Assembly (NCBI RefSeq): GCF_001457775.1
Contig: NZ_CYSG01000005.1
Location: 160,942-224,941 of the forward strand
Origin: Phaeobacter sp. CECT 5382
GTDB lineage: Bacteria > Pseudomonadota > Alphaproteobacteria > Rhodobacterales > Rhodobacteraceae
DNA: 64,000 nt
Direction: 5' to 3'
Under the pieces are notes generated by a model that searched no databases, was not told the DNA's origin, and saw nothing but the letters and a program-made list of their open reading frames with translations. Position 1 is the stretch's first letter. Each line of letters begins with the position of its first letter. Shown piece after piece: positions 37,569 through 46,084 of the stretch. Made by a program: the position numbers and the translations under genes.

Positions 37569-38219
37569 ATGAACCAGAGCCGCAGCAACCTCAAAGACGC
37601 CTATTCGCTGATACTGGAGGCGATCGACGTCGGTGTTTACAAACCAGGCGACCGTTTGGTGGAGAGCGATCTGGCTGAACGCTTCGGGGTGTCACGAACC
37701 CCGATCCGCGAAGCCCTGCAGCGCCTTGAAACCCAGTCTCTGCTAGAGCGCGATGGGCGTTCGTTGATTGTGGCCTCATTGGACCACAACCAAATGGCAG
37801 AACTTTATGTGGTGCGCCGTGAGTTGGAAGGGCTGGCCGCCAGTCTGGCAGCCCGCCATGCGACGGTCGAAGAGATTCGCGTGCTCAAGGATATGGTGGC
37901 GGAGGATGACGCCCTTGTGGACAAGCCAAGCGATCTGGCCAAGGCAAACCGGCGGTTTCACGAGCAGATCCATTTGGCGTCACACAACCGCTACCTGGTG
38001 CAGCAACTCAACCTTGTGCATCGCTCAATGGCGCTGATGGCGACCACTTCGCTGGCGGCCGAAGGGCGCGGCGAGATTGCCCAAGCCGAACACAAGCGCA
38101 TCGTTGCTGCAATCGAGGCACGCGACGAAGAGGCCGCAGGCCAGGCGTTGAAGGACCATATCTCGGTTGCGTTCATGACCCGGCTGAAACAGGATGCAGG
38201 GACCCGAGGCAAGAGCTGA
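37569..38219 (+). CDS. GntR family regulator with FCD domain
   Basis: This 216-residue FadR-subgroup GntR protein has a winged-helix from about residue 10 to 70 (YKPGDRLVESDLAERFGVSRTPIREALQRLETQSLL) and an FCD effector domain with metal-binding residues (RRFHEQIHLASHNRYL, then AEHKRIVAAIEARD). The ATG at 37569 has GGGA upstream. Such regulators sense carboxylic acids. It is divergent from the HAD gene, and its target is not evident. Confidence 0.92.
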   Translation: MNQSRSNLKDAYSLILEAIDVGVYKPGDRLVESDLAERFGVSRTPIREALQRLETQSLLERDGRSLIVASLDHNQMAELYVVRRELEGLAASLAARHATVEEIRVLKDMVAEDDALVDKPSDLAKANRRFHEQIHLASHNRYLVQQLNLVHRSMALMATTSLAAEGRGEIAQAEHKRIVAAIEARDEEAAGQALKDHISVAFMTRLKQDAGTRGKS

Positions 38220-38301
38220 CGTGGTCCTAACTTATGACGGGTGTGGCAAAACATGGCGCTTGTAAGCGAGCAAGCCGGGGATTTGACAGGATAGTCTCAG
38301 T

Positions 38302-40392
38302 CTATTGATTTTGCTGAATCTGCTCCGAAATATGCGCCTCATCCCGGGCGCTGGGAGGGTGGAAGCCGTGACTGGTCTTGTCCCAGAAAAACGGATGCCA
38401 CAACAGCTCATAGAGAGCTTTGTAAACCGCGATGACGCCCATCATGAAATAGAAAGACAGACAGGGGGCCCAGATTGCCAAGCTAGGCCTGCCGGAGGCA
38501 AAGGCCGCCGTTGCGGCAATGACAATTCCCAGCAGTTCAAAAAACACCAGGGCCACAATCGTCAGGCTGACCACCTGCGGGGGCACCACTGTGGCGCTTG
38601 GGTGCGGTAGTCCGATCAGAACCAGCCAATAGGTCCAAAGGAAGGGCGCCAGCAGAAACTGCCCGACAGTGCCCAGGAAAAAAGCCTGAAAGCCGATGAA
38701 TGCAGCGCTGCCGAGATCCCGCCACAGCTGCACCGGGCGACGCATATGCACCAGATAGGTGGCCATAAAGCCTTTTAGCCACCGCGAACGCTGGCGGATC
38801 CAGGTATTCGGGCGACAACTGGCTTCCTCGAAGGTGGTGGTGGGCAGCATGCGGGTGCGATAGCCGGCCCGAAACAGACGCACGCCCAGATCGGCATCTT
38901 CGGTGACATTATGGGCGTCCCAGCCGCCAAGATCATCCAGCACCGCGCGGCGCACGAACATGGTGGTCCCTCCCAGTGGAACCACCAGATCCAATTTGGC
39001 AATGCCTTGCAGAACGATACGAAACCAGCTGGCATATTCTAGGGTGAAACAGCGCGAAATCCAATTTGCCCGCGGGTTGTAATAGTCCAGAATGCCCTGA
39101 AAGCAGACAACCTCTGGTGGGGCAGTTGCAAAGGCACTGGCAACCCTCTGCAATTGATCGGGCAGGGGCGCATCTTCGGCGTCCCAAACGCCAATAATGT
39201 TGCCCCGGCAAAAGTTCAGCGCATAGTTCATGGCGCGCGGTTTGGTCCGCAGATCGCCCCAGATGGGGACTTCGATGACCGCAATCCAGTCTGGCAGTTC
39301 AGCCTCATCAATTGCGCTGCGAGTCACAGTATCGCCCTCTTCCAAAACCAAAAGGATCTCTAGCTTGTCTTCTGGGTAATCCAGCCGACACAGGCGTTTG
39401 AGCAGAGCAGAGCTGATTTCGGCCTCCTGATAGAGTGGGACCAGGACCGAGATTGCAGGCAAGTCCTGCACCGGCAAAGAGCGGGTTTGCGGGCCTGTCC
39501 TGTCCAGGTTGCGGCGAAAATGTGCACTGAGGCCCGCCAGCTTGAGCCCGGTGAACATCAGCAGCAGCGCCAGAGCCAGGGCGCAAAAACCCGAAAAAAC
39601 TTCGATTGGAAACAGCACGGCAAGTGTGAGTACGGTGCTGACCGGCAGGAAATGCCCCATGTTTTTAGGGCGTTGCAGCAATGATCGGGTACTCAGCTCC
39701 GCGGCGACGCTCACGCTGGCTTGACGCGCGAGGGGGGCCTTGAAGTGTTGCAACAGCAAATTCGCTATCTGATCTCGTGGAGCAATGACCGGAATAAAAG
39801 GGCCAAAGCTTTCGGTCAATTCTGCCGTGAGGGATGCAATCTGCGTGGGGTCGGCAAAGGCGATGGCAACGGTGTCCCCCAGCTGGACCCATGGAATGGC
39901 GCAGTTTCGGATCCAGAAGCTGGCTGGCTGACGGGCCAGAAGAGGGGCGCTTGGGCGGAACGCACTGAGATCTACCGGTGCACCGGAGGGTGTGCCAGTG
40001 CCAAAACCCGTCTGGTTGGCAACAGGTCCACTTTTCCGGGGCTTGTTTTTGAGGGGGTTTTTGTCGGGTACCGGTCTCTGTTTGGTCACCGCGGGGGGCC
40101 GGGTCGCAAAGGGCGGTGCGTTCTGTTCGACAGGCCACGAAGGCTGACTTGACCGCTCGCATCGGGGCGTCGCATTCTGCGCCGTCCGGTCATGCGATGC
40201 GGCCAGCGTTTGGGGGTCAAAATCGATCTGCAACCCGCGCAGTCTGCGATTCTGTGCCTGGTGCTGGGCCAGGCTGCGTTTGCGAAGGGTGTTCTCGAAG
40301 CCCGGCCGGACAGGCGGGGCATAGGTTTTTGGCCGCGGCATCCGGACTGGATGCCTGTGGCGGTTAAACACCCTGAACTGCGATCCTCTCAT
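38302..40392 (-). CDS. Membrane glycosyltransferase family 2 with N-terminal T2SSE-like domain
   Basis: This processive family-2 glycosyltransferase of about 696 residues resembles cellulose/curdlan-type synthases such as XagB of Agrobacterium. Order: a basic proline-rich head, a T2SS-E N-terminal-like (MshEN-type) domain near 165-220 (LGDTVAIAFADPTQIASL), two membrane helices, the GT2 catalytic domain with DAEDAP, TEDADLG and QRSRWLKG, then three or four C-terminal helices. It probably polymerises an exopolysaccharide at the inner membrane. The start is uncertain: an ATG further upstream at 40434 lies inside a terminator hairpin, so ATG 40392 or 40341 is preferred. Three CtrA-type boxes lie immediately upstream. 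Confidence 0.85.
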   Translation of the reverse strand: MRGSQFRVFNRHRHPVRMPRPKTYAPPVRPGFENTLRKRSLAQHQAQNRRLRGLQIDFDPQTLAASHDRTAQNATPRCERSSQPSWPVEQNAPPFATRPPAVTKQRPVPDKNPLKNKPRKSGPVANQTGFGTGTPSGAPVDLSAFRPSAPLLARQPASFWIRNCAIPWVQLGDTVAIAFADPTQIASLTAELTESFGPFIPVIAPRDQIANLLLQHFKAPLARQASVSVAAELSTRSLLQRPKNMGHFLPVSTVLTLAVLFPIEVFSGFCALALALLLMFTGLKLAGLSAHFRRNLDRTGPQTRSLPVQDLPAISVLVPLYQEAEISSALLKRLCRLDYPEDKLEILLVLEEGDTVTRSAIDEAELPDWIAVIEVPIWGDLRTKPRAMNYALNFCRGNIIGVWDAEDAPLPDQLQRVASAFATAPPEVVCFQGILDYYNPRANWISRCFTLEYASWFRIVLQGIAKLDLVVPLGGTTMFVRRAVLDDLGGWDAHNVTEDADLGVRLFRAGYRTRMLPTTTFEEASCRPNTWIRQRSRWLKGFMATYLVHMRRPVQLWRDLGSAAFIGFQAFFLGTVGQFLLAPFLWTYWLVLIGLPHPSATVVPPQVVSLTIVALVFFELLGIVIAATAAFASGRPSLAIWAPCLSFYFMMGVIAVYKALYELLWHPFFWDKTSHGFHPPSARDEAHISEQIQQNQ

Positions 40393-40401
40393 ACGATTAC
40401 T

Positions 40402-40443
40402 CAAACCAAAAACAACCTCGGATGGGGTACACATCCGAGGTTG
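40402..40443 (-). terminator. 12-bp hairpin terminator or leader between carA and glycosyltransferase
   Basis: A perfect 12-bp stem (CAACCTCGGATG and its complement, 7-base loop) is followed on the minus strand by TTTTTGG. It can terminate carA. Because the CtrA boxes lie upstream of it, any transcript they start would also pass through it, making it a possible attenuator for the glycosyltransferase. Confidence 0.75.
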
Positions 40444-40454
40444 CTAAGGTGGCC

Positions 40455-40511
40455 TTAAGAGAGTGTTAACCACACTTTAAAGCGGAGCGATTTGATTTAA
40501 AGTTACCTTAA
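40455..40511 (-). promoter_or_regulatory. Array of CtrA-type boxes (TTAA-N7-TTAA)
   Basis: Five TTAA half-sites begin at 40455, 40466, 40477, 40497 and 40508. Adjacent pairs 1-2, 2-3 and 4-5 are each separated by exactly seven bases, the CtrA consensus spacing TTAA-N7-TTAA, and half-site 2 is shared. The array fills the gap between carA's stop and the glycosyltransferase leader. Confidence 0.8.
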
Positions 40512-40514
40512 AGT

Positions 40515-41678
40515 TTACGAGACTTTGCGCTGGGCCATGGCCTCCGCAAAACGCTCGAACAGGTAAAAGCTGTCCTGTGGACCCGGGCTTGCCTCGGGGT
40601 GATGCTGAACGGAATAGACCGGACGACCGACGATGCGGATGCCACAGTTGGAACCATCAAAGAGCGACACGTGGGTCTCCTCCACACCTTCGGGAAGGCT
40701 CTGGGCATCCACGGCAAAGCCATGGTTCATTGAGGTGATTTCAACCTTGCCGGTGGCGTTTTCCTTTACCGGGTGGTTGGCACCGTGGTGGCCGTGGTTC
40801 ATCTTGACGGTCTTGCCGCCAAGCGCCAGTGCCAGCATTTGATGACCGAGGCAAATGCCAAAGACCGGCAGATCGGTGTCGTCCAGAATGGTCTTGATCA
40901 TCGGTACGGCATATTCACCGGTCGCGGCGGGGTCGCCAGGCCCATTGGACAGGAAGATACCATCAGGATTATGGGCCAGCACGTCTTCGGCGGTGGCGGT
41001 GGCGGGCAGGACGGTGACGTCACAGCCTGCCGAGGCGAGGCAGCGCAAAATGTTGCGTTTGGCACCATAGTCGAGCGCGACCACCTTGTGGACAGCATTC
41101 TCCTGGCGGCTGTAGCCTTCGGGCCAGGCCCAACGCATCTCATCCCAGCGATAGCTTTGGGCGCAGGTGACATCCTTGGCCAGATCCATCCCTTCGAGCC
41201 CGGCCCAGGCGCGGGCCTCGGCAACCAGAGCTTCGATGTCGAAATTGCCGTCGGGGTCATGGGCCATGGCCGCATGTGGTGCACCTTGCTGCCGGATGGC
41301 GCGGGTCAGACGACGGGTATCAATACCGCCAATGGCGATCCGGCCAGTGCGGGTCAGCCAGGCCGAAAGCTCTTCGGTGGCGCGCCAGTTCGAAGACAGG
41401 GTCGGATCCCATTTTACCACCATTCCGGCGGCAACGGGCATCGCGGTCTCGTCATCTTCGGGGGTAATACCGGTATTGCCGATATGCGGGAAGGTGAAGG
41501 TCACGATCTGGCCCGCATAGGAGGGGTCGGTCATGATTTCCTGGTAACCGGTCATCGCCGTGTTGAAACACAGCTCGGCCACACATCGACCGGTGGCACC
41601 AAATCCGGTGCCATAAAAGACGGTGCCATCGGCAAGCGCCAGGCATGCGGTTGGCTTGGACGGTGCGGTATCGGCCAT
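40515..41678 (-). CDS. carA: Carbamoyl-phosphate synthase small subunit
   Basis: CarA is the glutaminase subunit that feeds ammonia to CarB for pyrimidine and arginine synthesis. The 387-residue protein has the CarA-specific N-terminal half (TGYQEIMTDPSYAGQIVTFTFPHIGNTGI) and a class I amidotransferase half with GICLGHQMLALALGG (nucleophilic cysteine) and HPEASPGP (catalytic His/Glu). The ATG has AGGAG upstream. carB is not in the window. It is divergent from yqeY across a repeat-rich spacer. Confidence 0.98.
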   Translation of the reverse strand: MADTAPSKPTACLALADGTVFYGTGFGATGRCVAELCFNTAMTGYQEIMTDPSYAGQIVTFTFPHIGNTGITPEDDETAMPVAAGMVVKWDPTLSSNWRATEELSAWLTRTGRIAIGGIDTRRLTRAIRQQGAPHAAMAHDPDGNFDIEALVAEARAWAGLEGMDLAKDVTCAQSYRWDEMRWAWPEGYSRQENAVHKVVALDYGAKRNILRCLASAGCDVTVLPATATAEDVLAHNPDGIFLSNGPGDPAATGEYAVPMIKTILDDTDLPVFGICLGHQMLALALGGKTVKMNHGHHGANHPVKENATGKVEITSMNHGFAVDAQSLPEGVEETHVSLFDGSNCGIRIVGRPVYSVQHHPEASPGPQDSFYLFERFAEAMAQRKVS

Positions 41679-41778
41679 GACGAGACTCTCCTGAGGGTGA
41701 AATTCATCGGCTTTTAGGGGGCGGCGCGCATGGGGTCAAGCCTGCCTGACAGCGCAGGCACCCCCTATTGTTCAGAGT

Positions 41779-41842
41779 TTGCACTGCCCAGCCCTTGCAC
41801 TGCCCAGTCCTTGCACGGCCCAGTCTTCGCACTGTCCAGTCT
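41779..41842. repeat. 16-bp tandem repeat, four units
   Basis: Four consecutive 16-bp units start at 41779, 41795, 41811 and 41827 (consensus TTGCACTGCCCAGTCC with a few substitutions). Confidence 0.9.
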
Positions 41843-41885
41843 TTGACCGGGGCGACGAGAACCGATCCTGTATGATATCCGCCAA

Positions 41886-41953
41886 CCACTGGAACGGGCC
41901 AATCACTGGAACGGGCCGGGCTCTGGAACTGGCCGGGCTCTGGAACTGGCCGG
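41886..41953. repeat. 17-bp tandem repeat, four units
   Basis: Four 17-bp units start at 41886, 41903, 41920 and 41937; the last two are identical (GCTCTGGAACTGGCCGG), and the first two read CACTGGAACGGGCC. A related GGAACGGGCC block also occurs near 44288-44311. Confidence 0.9.
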
Positions 41954-42052
41954 GTTTCGCCTCGGCGTCACCCCGCCGGGCCGGGCGCTTGAAAAGAACA
42001 GACCGATTGGATAGAGGTGCGAGTTCCGGTTTCCTCTGAATGGGTAGAGAAT

Positions 42053-42526
42053 ATGGATACGCGAACCCTGGTCAACCAGGCTCTGAAGCAGGCGATGAAA
42101 GACAAGGCAGCCCAGCGGCTGACTACCTTGCGGCTGATCAACGCAGCAATCAAGGACAAGGAAATCGCCGCCCGCGGAACCGATGGGGAAACCAGTATCG
42201 GCGATGCGGAGATCCTGGCGATTCTCGGCAAGATGACCAAGCAGCGCAACGAAAGTGCGCGCGCCTACGAAGAAGGCGGGCGTCTGGACCTGGCTGAGCG
42301 AGAGCTGGAAGAGATTACCATCATCGAAGAGTTCCTGCCAAAGCAGCTCGACGAAGAAGAGATCCGCGCTGCTGTCAAAGCCGCGGTGATCGAGACCAAT
42401 GCGGCATCGATTCGCGACATGGGAAAGGTGATGGGGGCCCTGAAGGCCAAATTCACCGGCCAGATGGATTTCGGCAAGGTCGGCCCCATGGTCAAGGATG
42501 AACTTTGCAAGGATGGCGGCTGCTAG
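42053..42526 (+). CDS. GatB/YqeY domain protein
   Basis: This 157-residue YqeY-like protein is homologous to the C-terminal tRNA-binding tail of GatB. MDTRTLVNQALKQAMKDKAAQRLTTLRLINAAIKDKEIAARG is the typical family start, and EEFLPKQLDEEEI plus MGKVMGALKAKFTGQMDFGKVGPMVKDEL form the conserved C-terminal block. The ATG at 42053 is chosen because similarity begins there. It is divergent from carA; this pairing is common in alphaproteobacteria in my memory. Function probably relates to tRNA amidation but is unproven. Confidence 0.93.
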   Translation: MDTRTLVNQALKQAMKDKAAQRLTTLRLINAAIKDKEIAARGTDGETSIGDAEILAILGKMTKQRNESARAYEEGGRLDLAERELEEITIIEEFLPKQLDEEEIRAAVKAAVIETNAASIRDMGKVMGALKAKFTGQMDFGKVGPMVKDELCKDGGC

Positions 42527-42847
42527 GCGGTAGTGGACCGCGAACAATGATGGCGAGCAATGCTGTCGATTTGATGCTGTCGATTTGCCGGGTGGCGCCC
42601 TCAAGGGCTCCATTGGGCTGTCGGCGTTGGTAAAATGCTCTGTCACGCCGACCTGAGGGATTTCACAATTGAAGGCTGGCCTCACACTGCTGAAAATAGC
42701 AAACCGTTGTGAATTCACGGGGACTTTTCAGGCTTAGGTCAATTGACCATCATCTATGGATCTTTGGGTTTCGAAATCTGGGTTGAGCCACCTCAAAAGA
42801 GGGCGGCTCAACCGTTCCTGCGAAAGGGCGCTGGTCCGGATGCTCGA
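42527..42847. other. Intergenic region with palindromes
   Basis: This 321-base spacer has a 14-bp direct duplication (ATGCTGTCGATTTG twice, about 42558-42585), a perfect 12-bp palindrome GGTCAATTGACC at 42737-42748, and a long hairpin at 42781-42813 with 9-bp arms GGTTGAGCC / GGCTCAACC enclosing a CTC-AAAA-GAG inner stem. No gene is supported. The hairpin lies just after the VOC gene's 3' end but has no T-tract. Confidence 0.55.
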
Positions 42848-43219
42848 CTAACCGAAGACGTAAAAAGTCATCTTGTTGCCGTCAGGATCGCGGACATAAG
42901 CGCCATAAAAGCGATCAGGGATACGCTGTCCCGGCTCACCTTCACAGGTTGCACCAAGGGACAAGGCCTTGTGATACAGCGCATCCGCCTCGGCCTTGTT
43001 TTCGGCCCTGAAGGCAATCATGTTGCCGTTCCCCGGGAGCGGGTCGTTGCCGTCAAACGGCACGCAGACCGAGATCATTGGCTCCTTCGGGGTTGCTCCG
43101 ATCATGGCGATGCGACCTGCATCAATCAGAACTTTTGCGCCTCTTTCGGCAAAGAGATCGCAGTAGAATGCTTTGGCTTTTTCGAGGTCCGAAACGCCAA
43201 CGGTGACATATCCAATCAT
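42848..43219 (-). CDS. VOC/glyoxalase-fold protein
   Basis: This 123-residue single-domain vicinal-oxygen-chelate protein starts MIGYVTVGVSDLEKAKAFYCDLF and ends RIPDRFYGAYVRDPDGNKMTFYVF, the terminal metal-ligand glutamate position being replaced or shifted. Members include glyoxalases, dioxygenases and resistance proteins, so the function is open. It is isolated between two hairpins. Confidence 0.88.
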   Translation of the reverse strand: MIGYVTVGVSDLEKAKAFYCDLFAERGAKVLIDAGRIAMIGATPKEPMISVCVPFDGNDPLPGNGNMIAFRAENKAEADALYHKALSLGATCEGEPGQRIPDRFYGAYVRDPDGNKMTFYVFG

Positions 43220-43387
43220 CAGATTTTCCTTTGAAGTTTGCCAAAGGCTATCGTGTGCGATCTTATCTGAGTAGCCCTGAACGGGGGCGGGATTGAATGA
43301 CCTTGGGTCGTTTCACCGGATTGTGACATCCCGGTATTTAGACATCCTGGTTCGGGAAAGAGCCCTGGGACGTGTTCCGATCTTGAT

Positions 43388-43421
43388 CAGGTCAGCCTTT
43401 GATATCTGTTCGGCTGACCTG
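43388..43421. terminator. 10-bp hairpin downstream of dmdD
   Basis: Perfect arms CAGGTCAGCC and GGCTGACCTG enclose 14 bases. A T-run follows only on the plus side (TTCGCTCGTTTTT), so as a minus-strand terminator for dmdCD it lacks a U-tract. Confidence 0.5.
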
Positions 43422-43432
43422 TTCGCTCGTTT

Positions 43433-44242
43433 TTAGCTGTTGGGACGGACGCGCGCAGCACTCTTGTCGGCAAAGGCGGCAAGCCGCGCGCGTGCGTCTG
43501 GCTGGGTGTTGACCACACCGGCAACCACCGCCTCGGCGTAGGCGGCATCCATGGCCGACATGTTCTGCATGTGGCTCACGGCGGAACAGATGGCGAAATT
43601 CGACAGGGGTAGGTTCTGCGCAGCACGTTGTGCCAGTTCCAGCGCCTTATCAAAGCTGGAGCCTTCGACGATATATTGCGCCAGACCCAGATCGCAGGCT
43701 TCCTGGCCCTGATAGACCCGACCGGTGAGCATCATGTCGATCATGCGCGATTTGCCCACCAGATCGGTGACGCGAATGGTGGCACCACCGCCAGTGAACA
43801 GGCCGCGCTGGCCTTCGGGCAGGGCGAAATAGGTGGTCTGGTCCATCACCCGGATATGGGCAGAGCTCGCCAGCTCCAAGCCGCCACCGACAACGGCGCC
43901 CTGCAGGGCTGCAATCACCGGAACACCGCCATATTCCATCTTGTTGAAGGCCTCATGCCAGCGCAGGCAGACATGCATGAAATCGGCAGGGCTGCGATCT
44001 TCGTCGTGATGTTCGATTAGGTCGAGGCCTGCACAGAAGTGATCGCCAGAACCGGCCAGAACCACGGCCTTGACCCCAGCGCGTGGCGCGGTCGAGAAGA
44101 AATCCACCAGCTCTTCGATGGTGTCGATGTCCAGCGCGTTGCGTTTGGTCGGGCGGTTCAGCGTCACCACCCAGACCCCATCGTCATGGGCTTTGAGGTC
44201 GAGATTGGTGTAGCGGGCGATATCAATGGTTGGGGTCATCAT
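43433..44242 (-). CDS. dmdD: Methylthioacryloyl-CoA hydratase
   Basis: This crotonase-family enzyme of 269 residues closely resembles Ruegeria DmdD, which hydrates methylthioacryloyl-CoA to release acetaldehyde, CO2, CoA and methanethiol in DMSP demethylation. Visible elements are [20 protein letters not shown] (oxyanion loop), [12 protein letters not shown] and [16 protein letters not shown]. Glu123 and Glu143 match the two catalytic glutamates described in DmdD (about residues 121 and 141). AAGGATCAG precedes the ATG. It lies 72 bases after the acyl-CoA dehydrogenase, the DmdC-DmdD order known in roseobacters. Assignment rests on remembered family sequence. Confidence 0.88.
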   Translation of the reverse strand: MMTPTIDIARYTNLDLKAHDDGVWVVTLNRPTKRNALDIDTIEELVDFFSTAPRAGVKAVVLAGSGDHFCAGLDLIEHHDEDRSPADFMHVCLRWHEAFNKMEYGGVPVIAALQGAVVGGGLELASSAHIRVMDQTTYFALPEGQRGLFTGGGATIRVTDLVGKSRMIDMMLTGRVYQGQEACDLGLAQYIVEGSSFDKALELAQRAAQNLPLSNFAICSAVSHMQNMSAMDAAYAEAVVAGVVNTQPDARARLAAFADKSAARVRPNS

Positions 44243-44314
44243 CTGATCCTTGGTATACTAATATAGTCTATGTGCTCAGGTCGGGGCCCCGGAACCGGGC
44301 CACCGGAACGGGCC

Positions 44315-46084
44315 TTAAAGCAGGGCAGAAAGCAGGCTGTCGCCGCCCTCCACACAGCGGGTGCGCTGCATCTCGGCTTCGCAGAGGATGTGGTCGGCGT
44401 AGAACCGGGCGGTGGCAATCTTGGCCGCCATGAAGTCGGGATCCTCACCGCGCGCCAGGGCGGCTTCGGCAGCCAGCAATGACCGTGCCATCTGCCAGCC
44501 GGAAACAAGATTCCCCGCCAGCATCAGATAGGGAACACCAGCGCCAAAAGCGGCAGGCATTTTACTTTTGCCGAGACCCAGAAGATGGGTCACCACCTCT
44601 TCATAGGCGCTGCGTGCAGTACCCAGACGTGCCGCGACCGCCTGTGCTGCGGCAGATCCCTGCTGCAGCTCTTGTTCGGTTTCAGCGATCAGTGCGGCCA
44701 GGCGAAGCGCAGTTTTACCACCATCGCGCAGGGTTTTACGCCCAACCAGATCATTGGCCTGAATGGCGGTGGTGCCTTCATAGATCGGCAGGATGCGGGC
44801 ATCACGGTAGTGCTGCGCAGCGCCCGTTTCCTCAATGAAGCCCATGCCGCCATGCACCTGCACACCGAGCGAGGCAACCTCGACGCCGTTTTCAGTCGAG
44901 AAGCCTTTGACCAGCGGGGTAAGGAATTCCGAGATCGCCTTGGCCTCGGCGCGTTCCTCAGCGCTGGGGGCGTGCCGGGCGAGATCCTGACAGCCCGCCG
45001 CATAGGTCGCCATGGCGCGAGCGCCTTCAGTGAGGCCGCGCATCCGCATCAGCATGCGGCGCACATCGGGGTGATGAATGATGGTCACCGCCTCGCGGGT
45101 TGAGCCATCAACAGGCGCGCTCTGGACGCGTTCACGGGCAAATGCGAGCGCTTGCTGGTAGGCGCGTTCCCCAACTGCAATCCCTTGCAGGCCAACGGCG
45201 TAGCGCGCGGAATTCATCATTTCAAACATATAGGTCAGGCCAGCATTTTCTTCGCCAATCAGAAAGCCGGTGGCGCCGTCAAATTCCAGCACGGCTGTTG
45301 GGCTCGCCTTGATCCCCAGTTTGTGTTCGACGCTCTGGCATTGCACGGTGTTGCGCGCGCCAAGGCTGCCATCGGCATTGACCATGTATTTGGGCACCAG
45401 AAACAGGCTGATGCCTTTGACGCCTGCGGGGGCTCCCGGGGTGCGGGCCAGCACCAGATGCACGGTATTTTCCGCCATGTCGTGCTCACCATAGGTGATG
45501 AAGATTTTGGTGCCGCTAACCTTGTAGCTGCCATCGCCTGCCGCCTCGGCGCGGCTGCGCAGCAGGGCCAGATCACTGCCGGCCTGCGGTTCTGTCAGGT
45601 TCATGGTGCCGGTCCATTTGCCGCTGACGAGATTTTCCAGATAGGTCGCTTTGATTTCTGCCGAGCCAGCTGTCAGCAGTGCCTCGATCGCGCCATCGGT
45701 TAGCAGCGGGCACAGTGCAAAGCTCAGGTTGGCGGCGTTCAGCACCTCGGTGGCGGCCGCACCAACAGCGCGGGGCAGGTCCTGTCCGCCGAATTCGCCG
45801 GGGTGTGGTAGGCTTTGCCAGCCCATTTCGACAAACTGCTGGTAGGCGGCGCTGAACCCGTCGGGCAAGATCACTTTGCCATCAGTGAAATGGGAGCCTG
45901 CCTGGTCGCCGGGGGCATTCAGCGGGGCGATTTCTTCGGCGCAGAACCGGCCCAGTTCTTCGAGAACCGCAGCCGCGTCGTCCTTTTCAACAGAGGCGTA
46001 TTTTTCCAGGCCAACGACCTCTGACCACCTTGAGAGATGTTCAATATTGAAAAGCATGTCTTTCACGGGGGCAACAAAGGTCAA
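44315..46084 (-). CDS. dmdC: 3-Methylmercaptopropionyl-CoA dehydrogenase (acyl-CoA dehydrogenase)
   Basis: This FAD enzyme of 589 residues oxidises 3-methylmercaptopropionyl-CoA to methylthioacryloyl-CoA in DMSP demethylation. It belongs to the long acyl-CoA dehydrogenases with a C-terminal extension: LTEPQAGSDLALLR and KIFITYGEHDMAEN are the substrate/FAD motifs, and GGMGFIEETGAAQHYRDARILPIYEGTTAIQ the C-terminal signature. The start is TTG at 46084, supported by AGGAG seven bases upstream and by MTFVAPVKDM matching the family start; the first ATG is at 46057. It leads an operon with dmdD and is divergent from an AraC regulator. A generic fatty-acyl role is the alternative. Confidence 0.85.
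   Translation of the reverse strand: MTFVAPVKDMLFNIEHLSRWSEVVGLEKYASVEKDDAAAVLEELGRFCAEEIAPLNAPGDQAGSHFTDGKVILPDGFSAAYQQFVEMGWQSLPHPGEFGGQDLPRAVGAAATEVLNAANLSFALCPLLTDGAIEALLTAGSAEIKATYLENLVSGKWTGTMNLTEPQAGSDLALLRSRAEAAGDGSYKVSGTKIFITYGEHDMAENTVHLVLARTPGAPAGVKGISLFLVPKYMVNADGSLGARNTVQCQSVEHKLGIKASPTAVLEFDGATGFLIGEENAGLTYMFEMMNSARYAVGLQGIAVGERAYQQALAFARERVQSAPVDGSTREAVTIIHHPDVRRMLMRMRGLTEGARAMATYAAGCQDLARHAPSAEERAEAKAISEFLTPLVKGFSTENGVEVASLGVQVHGGMGFIEETGAAQHYRDARILPIYEGTTAIQANDLVGRKTLRDGGKTALRLAALIAETEQELQQGSAAAQAVAARLGTARSAYEEVVTHLLGLGKSKMPAAFGAGVPYLMLAGNLVSGWQMARSLLAAEAALARGEDPDFMAAKIATARFYADHILCEAEMQRTRCVEGGDSLLSALL

Larger units (their letters stand above)
41679..42052. other. Repeat-rich spacer between carA and yqeY
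   Basis: This 374-base divergent spacer contains two separate tandem arrays (listed individually), then GC-rich sequence up to yqeY. No promoter box is obvious, and no small gene is supported. It must hold both carA and yqeY promoters. Confidence 0.6.

Noticed and set aside
40393..40434. Glycosyltransferase start at 40434
   Set aside because: That codon lies inside the 12-bp terminator hairpin and the extra residues have no similarity.
41779..41953. CRISPR-like array
   Set aside because: Units of 16-17 bp are directly tandem with no spacers, and no cas genes are present.
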